Shown here one piece after another: positions 10,658-18,751 of a stretch of DNA of 64,000 nucleotides. Below the pieces are notes generated by a model. The model was given only the letters and a program-made list of their open reading frames with translations. It was not told the DNA's origin and did not search any database. How positions within the stretch are numbered: position 1 is the stretch's first letter; every line of letters starts with the position of its first letter. Location: NCBI RefSeq assembly GCF_049354825.1, contig NZ_CP186480.1, positions 930,001-994,000 on the forward strand, read 5' to 3'. This DNA is from Novosphingobium sp049354825. GTDB taxonomy: Bacteria > Pseudomonadota > Alphaproteobacteria > Sphingomonadales > Sphingomonadaceae. A program made the translations under genes and the position numbers.

Positions 10658-10915
10658 ATGGCCCTGCACTTCGAACTGGTCACCCCGGCCGCGCTGGTCC
10701 GGTCCGAGGACGTCTACATGGTCGTCGTCCCCGGCACCGAGGGCGAGTTCGGCGTGCTGGAAGGCCATGCGCCGGTCATGGCGACGGTCAAGGACGGCGA
10801 TCTCAAGATCTACAAGACCGAGGGCGCGCAGCCGACCACGATCCGCGTCGTCGGCGGCTTTGCCGAAGTCGGCACCAGCGGCCTGACCGTGCTGGCGGAG
10901 AGCATCCAGGACTGA
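10658..10915 (+). CDS. atpC: ATP synthase F1 subunit epsilon (short form)
   Basis: An 85-residue epsilon subunit that consists only of the N-terminal beta-sandwich (FELVTPAALV, PGTEGEFGVLEGHAPVMA, GGFAEV). The C-terminal two-helix domain of the ~135-residue E. coli protein, which inhibits ATP hydrolysis, is absent. The stop codon is followed at once by the operon terminator, so this is not a frameshift within this sequence. Short epsilon subunits are known in alphaproteobacteria, where the zeta inhibitor can take over the role; no zeta gene is seen here. Confidence 0.95.
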   Translation: MALHFELVTPAALVRSEDVYMVVVPGTEGEFGVLEGHAPVMATVKDGDLKIYKTEGAQPTTIRVVGGFAEVGTSGLTVLAESIQD

Positions 10916-10939
10916 TCGGGGTATAACCCGGCAAGCAGA

Positions 10940-10965
10940 GGGGCGCCCGTTGCGGCGCCCCTTTT
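10940..10965 (+). terminator. Intrinsic terminator of the atp operon
   Basis: GGGGCGCC (10940-10947) pairs perfectly with GGCGCCCC (10954-10961) around a 6-base loop and is followed by TTTT, 25 bases after the atpC stop. This ends the atpHAGDC transcript. Confidence 0.85.
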
Positions 10966-10999
10966 GCGTTGTGGGTACGCCGCGCTATCGCAGCGGTCG

Positions 11000-12487
11000 A
11001 TGATCGAGGCTGCCGCCCCTCCCCTGTCCGCACCGACGCCGCGTCCACCGCTATGGCGCGACGCCGCGATCCTGCTGGCAGTGGCGCTGGTGCTGCGCTG
11101 CGCTGCGTTCGGCGATCCCAACATCGACCCGGACGAAACCTTCTACTGGCTGGTCGCGCAGCGCATGCACGAGGGACTGGTTCCCTACGTGGATGTCTGG
11201 GACCGCAAGCCGCTCGGGCTATTCCTGCTCTACTGGGCCATCTCTGCGCTGTGGGCCAACGTGCTGGCCTACCAGCTCGCGGCGACGGCGTTCGCCGCCG
11301 CGACCGCGACCGTGATCACGCGGCTGGCGCGGCGCTGGATCGCAGGCCTCGCCCCGCTGCTGGCGGGGGCCGCCTACCTGGCGATGCTGCACCCGCTGAT
11401 CGGCATGGGTGGGCAAAGCCCCGTTTTCTACAACCTGCTGATCGTCGGTGCGGCGGCGCTGCTGGTGGAGGGCTGGACCGGACCGGCGCAGGCGCTCGAG
11501 CGCCGATGGGTGGCCGCCATGGTGCTGTGCGGCCTGGCGCTGACGATCAAGCAGACAACGGTGTGGGAAGGCGCGTTCTTCGGCCTGGCGGGCCTGTGGC
11601 GCCTTCGCGCACTTGGCCGGGGGCCGGCGCGGCTGGCGGTACTGGCGCTCGCCGGGGCAGGTCTGGCGGTGCTGCCCACGGCAGCGATCGCGGCGTGGTA
11701 CTGGGCGCACGGCTATTGGCCCGAGTGGTGGAACGCGTTCTTCACCTCGAACCTCAAGCGTACCGGCGTCGGAGAGCTTGCGGTCAAGCACAACCTCTAC
11801 GCGATCCTGCGGCTGATGGCGGTCCACGCGGGTATCGCCGCGCTCGGCCTAGCGCGGGCCTGGTCGATGCCGTCGTTGCGCCCCTGGCGGGGTCTCCTGG
11901 TGGGCTGGCTGGCCGCCGCCGTGGCGGGGTTCTTCGTGCTGCCCAACTATTTCGCACACTACGCGCTACCGCTGCTGGCGCCGCTCGGCCTGTTCACCGC
12001 CTTCGCGTTCGCCCGCCGCCCGCTCGGCCCGGTCCTGTTCGCGGCCACCTTCGCCATCGCGGTGATCTTCGGCCGTCCGTTCGACTTCGCCCATCACCGC
12101 CAATCGAAGGCCGCCTTCGCGCGCATGACCGCCGAGATCGAGCGCTGGCGCGACGGCCGCGCCTTGCTGATCTTCCACGGCGGCCCGCTTCTGTTCGAAG
12201 CCGCGCATGCGCCCTTTGCCACGCCGCTTGTATTTCCCGAGCACCTGCTCAACCCGCTGGAGCGCAACGTCAGCCACATCGACACGCGCGCCGAAGTCCT
12301 GCGCGTTCTGGCGACCCGGCCCGGCGTGATCATCATGCCCAACACGGTCGGCGTGCGCGGCGACGACGGACTGCTCGACATCGTCGATGCCTATCTGGCA
12401 GCTAACTGCACGCGCGCCTACGTCGGGCCCGATTACGAACCGCGCGGCGTCGTGCGCACCGATTTTCTCTACGCCTGCCGCCGCTAG
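11000..12487 (+). CDS. GT39/ArnT-like integral membrane glycosyltransferase
   Basis: A 495-residue multi-pass membrane protein. After a short Pro-rich start, the first membrane helix is followed by DPDETFYWLVAQRM. This acidic first periplasmic loop is the hallmark of polyprenyl-phosphate-sugar glycosyltransferases of the GT39/ArnT type. About ten hydrophobic segments follow, then a soluble C-terminal tail (from about residue 370). The acceptor (lipid, protein or polysaccharide) is unknown. The ATG at 11000 was chosen; an upstream TTG in frame lies within the atpC terminator. Its stop codon overlaps that of the convergent phzF-like gene (CTAG, 12484-12487). Confidence 0.78.
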   Translation: MIEAAAPPLSAPTPRPPLWRDAAILLAVALVLRCAAFGDPNIDPDETFYWLVAQRMHEGLVPYVDVWDRKPLGLFLLYWAISALWANVLAYQLAATAFAAATATVITRLARRWIAGLAPLLAGAAYLAMLHPLIGMGGQSPVFYNLLIVGAAALLVEGWTGPAQALERRWVAAMVLCGLALTIKQTTVWEGAFFGLAGLWRLRALGRGPARLAVLALAGAGLAVLPTAAIAAWYWAHGYWPEWWNAFFTSNLKRTGVGELAVKHNLYAILRLMAVHAGIAALGLARAWSMPSLRPWRGLLVGWLAAAVAGFFVLPNYFAHYALPLLAPLGLFTAFAFARRPLGPVLFAATFAIAVIFGRPFDFAHHRQSKAAFARMTAEIERWRDGRALLIFHGGPLLFEAAHAPFATPLVFPEHLLNPLERNVSHIDTRAEVLRVLATRPGVIIMPNTVGVRGDDGLLDIVDAYLAANCTRAYVGPDYEPRGVVRTDFLYACRR

Positions 12488-13329
12488 AGCAGCACGGTCC
12501 CCGCGATCGCTGTCACGCAGGCACCACCGACATGGATGTCCCTGCCCTCGATGCGCACCGCGATGTGCCCGTCGCGGCCGATCTCGCGGCCCTGGCTGGC
12601 AACATACGCATCGCCGTCCGCCACTTGTCCGCGCAACAGCCGCATCGCTGCGACCGCGCCGTTGCCGCTGCCGCAAACGGGGTCCTCGTCGATCCCGTCT
12701 GCCGGTGCGAAACTGCGTACCGTCACCGCGCCGTCCGGGGTCACCGCGTAGAGAGTCGAACCGGTGAGGTCGTGCGTGCGGCAATAGTCCGCCAGCGCGG
12801 CGAAGTCAGGCGTCAGCGCCGCCAGCGCCGCCGGCTCTGCGACCTGACCGACGTGCCACTTGGGACCGACGTCGGCGATCTGGACGTCGCCCGCCAGGGC
12901 GGCCCCAATCCACGCGGTCGCCGCCGCCCCGCCCGGCGCGGCCGCCAGCGCGTAACGCGGCAGTCGGAACGATAGCGAACCTTCGCCGATGTCGAGGTCA
13001 ACCAGGCCGGCTGCGCAGTCCTGCACCAGCCGCCCGGCGCGGGCGGTCGCCATGCCCGCCTCGATCACGGCGTGCGCGGTGCCCAGCGTGGGGTGGCCGG
13101 CGAACGGCAACTCGGATCGCGGCGTGAAAATTCGTACCGCGTAATCGCCATTACTCCCCTGCGGCCGGGTCACGAACGTCGTCTCCGACAGGTTCGTCCA
13201 CGCGGCAAAGGCTTGCATCCTCGCGGTGTCGAGCCCGTCCGCATCGAGCACGACCGCCACCGGATTGCCCTTGAACGGCACGGCGGTGAACACGTCGACC
13301 TGGCGGAAAGGGCGCTTACGCGGGGACAT
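12484..13329 (-). CDS. PhzF family isomerase/epimerase
   Basis: A 281-residue protein of the PhzF (diaminopimelate epimerase-like) fold. The N-terminus contains VDVFTAVPFKGNPVAVV, then the catalytic Glu49 in LSETTF. ELPFAGHPTLGTAH marks the first domain and DPVCGSGNGAVA the second. Members isomerise small carboxylated metabolites; no other phenazine gene is nearby, so a role in phenazine synthesis is unlikely and the substrate is unknown. It is divergent from cpaF-like 13460 with a 130-base shared promoter region, and convergent with the glycosyltransferase. Confidence 0.9.
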   Translation of the reverse strand: MSPRKRPFRQVDVFTAVPFKGNPVAVVLDADGLDTARMQAFAAWTNLSETTFVTRPQGSNGDYAVRIFTPRSELPFAGHPTLGTAHAVIEAGMATARAGRLVQDCAAGLVDLDIGEGSLSFRLPRYALAAAPGGAAATAWIGAALAGDVQIADVGPKWHVGQVAEPAALAALTPDFAALADYCRTHDLTGSTLYAVTPDGAVTVRSFAPADGIDEDPVCGSGNGAVAAMRLLRGQVADGDAYVASQGREIGRDGHIAVRIEGRDIHVGGACVTAIAGTVLL

Positions 13330-13459
13330 ATGTTCACTCCAGAGCCTGGCGAGCGGCGTGCGCGCGGCATCGCGGTTATCGATTTCTAAACCTTATTGTT
13401 CAATGACAAAGGCCGCTGCGGGGGTGCGGCGCACAACGGCCCTGGGGACGAGACTTTCG

Positions 13460-14992
13460 ATGAGCGCATTCGGGCGGAAGAACGGAACGGCTGGAATGGC
13501 ACCTGGCGCGCGGCCCAGCTTCGGCGTCGCGCGTCCGATGAAGGGCGGCAATTACGAAAGCCCCAAGCCGACCGGACCGCAGGGTTTCGGCCAGGCCCAG
13601 CCCGGCGGCCAGTTCCCGCCGATCGCCGAGGACGAGCCGGCGCCTTCGAACCCGCGCGGCGGCGATGCGATGTCCCGCCTTGCCGAGCGCATGAACGGCG
13701 ACGTCAGCGGGTCCTACCAGGCCGAGGGCTTCGAAGCCTCGGTCCACAAGATCAAGGAACAGGTGCTGCCGCGCCTGCTCGAACGCGTCGATCCCGAGGC
13801 GGCCGCGACGCTGACCAAGGACGAATTGTCCGAGGAATTCCGCCCCATCATCATGGAGGTGCTGGCCGAGCTCAAGATCACGCTGAACCGCCGCGAGCAG
13901 TTCGCGCTGGAAAAGGTGCTGATCGACGAATTGCTGGGCTTCGGGCCGCTCGAGGAGCTGCTCGGCGATCCGGACGTGTCCGACATCATGGTCAACGGCC
14001 CGCACCAGACCTACATCGAAAAGAAGGGCAAGCTTCAGCTCGCCCCGATCCAGTTCCGCGACGAGCAGCACCTGTTCCAGATCGCCCAGCGCATCGTCAA
14101 CCAGGTCGGCCGCCGCGTGGACCAGACCACGCCGCTGGCCGACGCGCGCCTCAAGGACGGCAGCCGCGTCAACGTCATCGTCCCGCCGCTCAGCCTCAAG
14201 GGCACGGCAATCTCGATCCGCAAGTTCTCCGAAAAGCCGATCACGATCGACATGCTGCGCGATTTCGGTTCGATGTCGGACAAGATGGCGACAGCCCTGA
14301 AGATCGCGGGCGCCTGCCGCATGAACATCGTCATCTCGGGCGGTACCGGTTCGGGCAAGACCACGATGCTCAATGCGCTGTCGAAGATGATCGATCCGGG
14401 CGAACGCGTTCTGACGATCGAGGACGCGGCCGAATTGCGGCTTCAGCAGCCGCACTGGCTGCCGCTGGAAACCCGTCCGCCGAACCTGGAAGGGCAAGGC
14501 GCGATCACCATCGGCGACCTGGTCAAGAACGCCCTGCGTATGCGTCCCGACCGGATCATCCTGGGCGAAATCCGCGGCGCCGAATGTTTCGACCTGCTCG
14601 CTGCCATGAACACCGGCCACGATGGATCGATGTGCACGCTCCACGCCAACAGCCCGCGCGAGTGCCTGGGCCGTATGGAAAACATGATCCTGATGGGGGA
14701 CATCAAGATCCCCAAGGAAGCCATCAGCCGCCAGATCGCCGAATCGGTCGACCTGATCGTCCAGGTCAAGCGCCTGCGCGACGGTTCGCGCCGCACCACC
14801 GAAATCACCGAGGTGATCGGCATGGAGGGCGACGTGATCGTTACCCAGTCGCTGTTCAAGTTCGAGTATCTGGACGAAAGCGACGACGGCAAGATCATCG
14901 GCGAATTCCGCTCGTCGGGCCTGCGCCCCTACACGCTGGAAAAGGCGCGCCAGTTCGGTTTCGACCAGGCCTACCTCGAAGCCTGTCTCTGA
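13460..14992 (+). CDS. cpaF: CpaF/TadA-type secretion ATPase
   Basis: A 510-residue type II/IV secretion-superfamily ATPase. The first ~110 residues are low-complexity and Gly/Pro-rich. The N-terminal domain and linker follow (FGPLEELLGDPDVSDIMVNG), then the ATPase domain with Walker A GGTGSGKT at residues 294-301, the Asp box region (DRIILGEIRGAECFD) and the His box (HDGSMCTLHANSPRE). CpaF/TadA powers Flp pilus assembly at the inner membrane. None of the other tad/cpa genes (prepilin, CpaA, CpaC, TadB, TadC) is in this window. The ATG at 13460 gives the usual extended N-terminus; its ribosome binding site is weak. Confidence 0.9.
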   Translation: MSAFGRKNGTAGMAPGARPSFGVARPMKGGNYESPKPTGPQGFGQAQPGGQFPPIAEDEPAPSNPRGGDAMSRLAERMNGDVSGSYQAEGFEASVHKIKEQVLPRLLERVDPEAAATLTKDELSEEFRPIIMEVLAELKITLNRREQFALEKVLIDELLGFGPLEELLGDPDVSDIMVNGPHQTYIEKKGKLQLAPIQFRDEQHLFQIAQRIVNQVGRRVDQTTPLADARLKDGSRVNVIVPPLSLKGTAISIRKFSEKPITIDMLRDFGSMSDKMATALKIAGACRMNIVISGGTGSGKTTMLNALSKMIDPGERVLTIEDAAELRLQQPHWLPLETRPPNLEGQGAITIGDLVKNALRMRPDRIILGEIRGAECFDLLAAMNTGHDGSMCTLHANSPRECLGRMENMILMGDIKIPKEAISRQIAESVDLIVQVKRLRDGSRRTTEITEVIGMEGDVIVTQSLFKFEYLDESDDGKIIGEFRSSGLRPYTLEKARQFGFDQAYLEACL

Positions 14993-14993
14993 C

Positions 14994-15476
14994 TTAAGGG
15001 TCGCCGGCGCCCCACAGGCGTTCCTGCCGCACGTAGCCCGACTGCGCGTCGACCGTGAACGCGCACCAGCCGTCCTTGCAGTCGCCCAGCTTGCCAGAGA
15101 CGCCGGGCTCCAACTTCCAGCGCACTCGCGCGTCGGCGCTGCCCTGCGCCCGCATCTCGGCCAGGCCCTTGCCGACGACGATCGCGGTGTGGCGGTTCTT
15201 GTCGAGAAAGCGCAGCAGCACCCAGCCCTTCTCGCCGTCAGGGTCGGACACCAGCCACCACGAATCGACGACCCGCTCCACTTTCAGCGGCAGTCCGGGC
15301 CGGCTGTAGACCCAGCTTATCTTGTATTCCTCGCCCGGGCCGACGCGCATGTTGATCTTGCTGGCGCGGATCGAGGCCCAGAACGGCACGTCGTCCGCGG
15401 CCAGCACCGGTGCGGCCGCGCCGGCGGCGCCAAGGACGATGGCAAGGTCAAGGGCGAGGCGGCGAAGAAGCATCAT
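14994..15476 (-). CDS. Exported SH3-domain protein
   Basis: A protein of about 160 residues with a signal peptide (MMLLRRLALDL...PVLAADD) and two SH3-type folds. The first contains SKINMRVGPGEEYKI and GWVLLRF; the second ends in GWCAFTVDAQSGYVRQERLWG. Bacterial SH3 domains often bind cell-wall peptides, so a periplasmic peptidoglycan-binding role is likely but inferred. Two ATG codons lie side by side (15476 and 15473); either could be used. The stop codon is one base from that of the convergent cpaF gene. Confidence 0.8.
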   Translation of the reverse strand: MMLLRRLALDLAIVLGAAGAAAPVLAADDVPFWASIRASKINMRVGPGEEYKISWVYSRPGLPLKVERVVDSWWLVSDPDGEKGWVLLRFLDKNRHTAIVVGKGLAEMRAQGSADARVRWKLEPGVSGKLGDCKDGWCAFTVDAQSGYVRQERLWGAGDP

Positions 15477-15559
15477 CGGCCCGCAGCCATGCAATGCCGG
15501 GGCGAGCCTTGCAAGGTTGCTTGACCGGCCCCCGCCCCTCAGCCTAGCCCGGGGCGGCC

Positions 15560-16576
15560 ATGGCAATCGTCAGCGATACCGTCCGCCCGCCGCTTACGGG
15601 CCGTCCCCGCGTACGGGTCACCCGCCGCCTGATGCCTGCGGTCGAAGCGCGCATGAGCGAGCTTTTCGACTGCGTCCTCAGCCCCGACGATGCGCCGCTG
15701 TCGCGCGCGGAACTGGTCGCGGCGATGCAGGATGCGGACGTTCTCGTTCCCACCGTGACCGACCGGATCGATGCCGAGACGATCGCCGCCGCGGGCGACC
15801 GCCTGGGCCTGATCGCGAGCTTCGGGGCCGGTTACGATCACATCGACCTTGCCGCCGCAAAAGCGCGCCGCATCGTCGTCACCAACACGCCGGGCGTCTT
15901 TACCGACGACACCGCCGACGTGACGCTGGCACTGATCCTGGCGGTCCCGCGCCGCCTGGTCGACGGGCAGCGCCTGGTCCGCCACGGCAAGTGGAAGGGC
16001 TGGTCGCCTACCGGGCTGCTGGGCAGCCGGATCGGAGGGCGCAAGCTGGGCATCGTCGGCATGGGTCGGATCGGCCAGGCGGTCGCGCACCGGGCGCGCG
16101 CGTTCGGGCTGGAGATCGTCTATCACAACCGCCACCGCCTGCCCGACAGCCTTGAGAACATGCTCGGCGCCACTTACGAACCGGACCTTGGCGCCTTGAT
16201 CGCGGGGGTCGACGTGCTGACGTTGCATTGCCCGTCCAGCGCGCAGACGCACCACTTGGTAAACGCTGCGCGGTTGGCCAGCATGAAACCGGGATCATTC
16301 ATCATCAACACCGCGCGCGGCGACCTGATCGACGAAAGCGCGCTGATCGCCGCGATCGAGAGCGGCCACATCGCCGGCGCCGGTCTCGACGTCCATGCGC
16401 GTGAGCCGGCGGTCGACCCGCGGCTGTTCGATCTGCCCGGAGTCGTCACCCTGCCCCACCTCGGCAGCGCGACCGTCGAAGGGCGCGAGATCGCGGGAGA
16501 GAAGGTGATCGCCAACATCCGTTTCTGGGCCGACGGGCACCGTCCGCCCGACCAGGTCCTGGACGGCTGGCGCTGA
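15560..16576 (+). CDS. D-2-hydroxyacid dehydrogenase (glyoxylate/hydroxypyruvate reductase type)
   Basis: A 338-residue NAD(P)-dependent dehydrogenase. The Rossmann motif GIVGMGRIGQAVA lies in the middle. The catalytic Arg is in NTARGDLIDE, the Glu in DVHAREPAVD and the His in LPHLGSAT. The N-terminal half contains FGAGYDHIDL and NTPGVFTDDTADV, as in GyaR-type glyoxylate reductases. It reduces 2-oxo acids such as glyoxylate or hydroxypyruvate in the cytoplasm; the exact substrate is inferred. It stands alone on the plus strand between two minus-strand units. Confidence 0.92.
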   Translation: MAIVSDTVRPPLTGRPRVRVTRRLMPAVEARMSELFDCVLSPDDAPLSRAELVAAMQDADVLVPTVTDRIDAETIAAAGDRLGLIASFGAGYDHIDLAAAKARRIVVTNTPGVFTDDTADVTLALILAVPRRLVDGQRLVRHGKWKGWSPTGLLGSRIGGRKLGIVGMGRIGQAVAHRARAFGLEIVYHNRHRLPDSLENMLGATYEPDLGALIAGVDVLTLHCPSSAQTHHLVNAARLASMKPGSFIINTARGDLIDESALIAAIESGHIAGAGLDVHAREPAVDPRLFDLPGVVTLPHLGSATVEGREIAGEKVIANIRFWADGHRPPDQVLDGWR

Positions 16577-16597
16577 CGTTCACCGGCAGATGCCGCC

Positions 16598-16613
16598 CCG
16601 CTCCCGTGAGCGG
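16598..16613. other. Small perfect hairpin between convergent genes
   Basis: CCGCTC (16598-16603) and GAGCGG (16608-16613) flank a CCGT loop in the 71-base gap between the dehydrogenase and the minus-strand hydrolase. No T-run follows in either direction, so termination is possible but unproven. Confidence 0.3.
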
Positions 16614-16647
16614 TCGATAGAAACGGCCTGCGGTTTCGGCTACAACG

Positions 16648-17334
16648 TCATGCAGCGGGCCATTTGTCGGTCAGCAGCCGCCCGACCTGCTCGATACCTT
16701 CACGCGAGCGCGCCAGGGAAAGATGACGGCAACGGACTTCGTAGGATCCGTCAGCTTCGCCCGGTTCACCGCGTGCCGAGGCCGGGGCAACGATGCCGTC
16801 GCGCGGCGACCATACGGCGTACGTCGGCACCGGCGGCTTGACCGGGCGGTCGATCGCGATCGGCGGGTTGTCGACCGGATGGTCGTTGAACCATTCGTAC
16901 AGCCGCCAGGCGTTGTTCGCCCGCGCCGAGCCCGAGAACGGCGAACCCAGCGTCACCACCATCGCGACGTCGTCAGGCACGAGCTTGGCCAGTTCACGCG
17001 CATAGATCCCGCCAAGGCTCCAGCCCACTAGCGCGACCTTGCTGCCTTCGTCGGCGCGCACGCGCGCCAGCTTCGCCGTCAGGCGATCAAGCAAATCGGC
17101 GCGCGCGCCCTTGTTCTGTCCCAGTTCCCAACCCCGGGCGCGGTAACCGGCCGCGTTGAGCGAGCGCCGCAGCCGCAGCGAACTGATGTCACCGGTCAGA
17201 TAGCCCGGAAACACGATCACGGGACGCCCCTGCCCCGGCCCAAGGCGCACTGGCGGCATCAGCGGGCTGCACAGCAGCCCCGGAATGTCGAGCAGTTCGC
17301 CCGCCCAGAGCCCCAGCGACGGCGCGTGGGCCAC
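16648..17334 (-). CDS. Alpha/beta hydrolase (lipase/esterase-like)
   Basis: A 228-residue alpha/beta hydrolase. The nucleophile elbow is GWSLGG, the likely acid is in WSPRDGIV and the likely base is the His in CRHLSL. VIVFPGYLTGD provides the oxyanion loop region. No signal peptide is seen. The start is a GTG at 17334 (MAHAPSLGLW); no better ATG exists upstream. It is the last gene of the prfB-methyltransferase-nitronate monooxygenase unit, 10 bases after the preceding stop. Substrate unknown. Confidence 0.82.
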   Translation of the reverse strand: MAHAPSLGLWAGELLDIPGLLCSPLMPPVRLGPGQGRPVIVFPGYLTGDISSLRLRRSLNAAGYRARGWELGQNKGARADLLDRLTAKLARVRADEGSKVALVGWSLGGIYARELAKLVPDDVAMVVTLGSPFSGSARANNAWRLYEWFNDHPVDNPPIAIDRPVKPPVPTYAVWSPRDGIVAPASARGEPGEADGSYEVRCRHLSLARSREGIEQVGRLLTDKWPAA

Positions 17335-17344
17335 GCGCGTCTCC

Positions 17345-18751
17345 TCAGTCGCCTGTCAGGATCCGGTCCACCAGCTGCTTCACCGTGGGAGTGAAGTTGT
17401 TCGAATAGAACGGGTCCTGCTTGAAGCGGTAAGCAGCGTGGCCGGCGAAGGCCAGGTTGTCATCGGGATCGCCGCCATGGGCGATATCCTGCAGCGTCTT
17501 CTGGATGCAGAAGCTGCGGGGGTCAGCCAGGCGCCCAGTGGTGAAATCGTCGTGGTCCTTCCAGCTCGAAAACTGGCAATGCGACAGGCATCCCATGCAA
17601 CCCTGCTGATCGGCACGGATTTGCTCGGCGCTTTCGGGCGTCACGAACACGACCGTCCCGTCAGGGGTCTTGAGCGCTTCGGTGAAGCCTTCGTGGATCC
17701 AGGCGAGCGCCTTGCGCTGGTCGCCCGGGTGGACCCAGAAATACTTGGCTTTGCCATGATCGGCCAGCGGGATCGTGCCGTCTTCCTCGTCGCGCTTGAA
17801 GATGGGGATCTGTCGTTCCGAGCGGTGAATCAGGTCGTAGAGGAACGGCGTCTTGACCGCGCTGGAGTAGAAGCCGGTCGGGCTGAACTTGTGCAGCAGC
17901 ACGTCGCCAGGTTCCACCGTGCGCAGCATCTCCTTCCAGACCTGCGGGATCGGGCTTTCCTGCGTCAACAGCGGACGCGTGCCGAACTGGAAGACGATCT
18001 TGCCCAGCTCGGGATTGTCGATCCAGTCGTTCCATTCGCGCAGGAACCAGACGCCGCCGGCCATCACGATCGCGGTGTCCTCGGACACGCCCTCGGCCCG
18101 CATTGTCTCGCGCAGGGCCTTGACCCGCGGATATGGATCCTCGGGCCGGCGCGGATCCTCGGCGTTGGAAAGGCCGTTATGCCCGCCGGCGAGCCACGGA
18201 TCCTCGTAGACGACCGCGGCCATCAATTCGGGAACCTTGGAATAGCTGCGCTTCCACAGCGCCCGGAACGCACGCGCAGAGCTGATGATCGGCAGGTAGC
18301 TGACGCCGTAATGCTGCGCGATCTCGGCCAGCTTGTAAGGCATGCCGGCGCCGCAGGTGACGCCGTGGATCATGCCCTTGCAGTTTTCCAGCACGCCTTC
18401 GAGGACCTGCTGCGCGCCGCCCATTTCCCACAGGACGTTGATGTTGATGGCGCCCCTGCCGCCCGAAATCTCGTGCGCGCGGCGGACCTGTTCGGTTGCG
18501 CCGTCGATGGCATAGCGGACCAGCTGCGCGAACCGCTCCTTGCGGGTGGCCTGCGGATAGACTTGCGGGATCGGGTTGCCGTCTCTGTCATAGCTGTCGG
18601 CGTTGACCGCGCTGACCGTGCCGATGCCGCCGGCCGCAGCCCAGGCGCCCGAGCTGATGCCATTGGTCGCCGAAACGCCCTTGCCGCCTTCGACCAAAGG
18701 CCAAACTTCGCGACCAGCGTAAAGAATCGGCTGCAAGCCCTTGAAATTCAT
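17345..18751 (-). CDS. Nitronate monooxygenase-like flavoprotein with a cysteine cluster
   Basis: A 468-residue protein of the 2-nitropropane dioxygenase/nitronate monooxygenase family, a TIM-barrel that binds FMN. Features include an N-terminal GGKGVSATNGISSG glycine-rich segment, the HGVTCGAGMPY region and IVMAGGVWFL. It is longer than the ~330-residue class I enzymes. Near the C-terminus it carries CMGCLSHC (Cys385, Cys388, Cys392) and a further Cys415, an arrangement that could bind a metal or Fe-S cluster. The ATG overlaps the stop of the upstream lipoprotein methyltransferase (ATGA, 18748-18751). The reaction is not established; detoxification of nitronates or an unrelated FMN oxidoreductase role are both possible. 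Confidence 0.78.
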   Translation of the reverse strand: MNFKGLQPILYAGREVWPLVEGGKGVSATNGISSGAWAAAGGIGTVSAVNADSYDRDGNPIPQVYPQATRKERFAQLVRYAIDGATEQVRRAHEISGGRGAININVLWEMGGAQQVLEGVLENCKGMIHGVTCGAGMPYKLAEIAQHYGVSYLPIISSARAFRALWKRSYSKVPELMAAVVYEDPWLAGGHNGLSNAEDPRRPEDPYPRVKALRETMRAEGVSEDTAIVMAGGVWFLREWNDWIDNPELGKIVFQFGTRPLLTQESPIPQVWKEMLRTVEPGDVLLHKFSPTGFYSSAVKTPFLYDLIHRSERQIPIFKRDEEDGTIPLADHGKAKYFWVHPGDQRKALAWIHEGFTEALKTPDGTVVFVTPESAEQIRADQQGCMGCLSHCQFSSWKDHDDFTTGRLADPRSFCIQKTLQDIAHGGDPDDNLAFAGHAAYRFKQDPFYSNNFTPTVKQLVDRILTGD

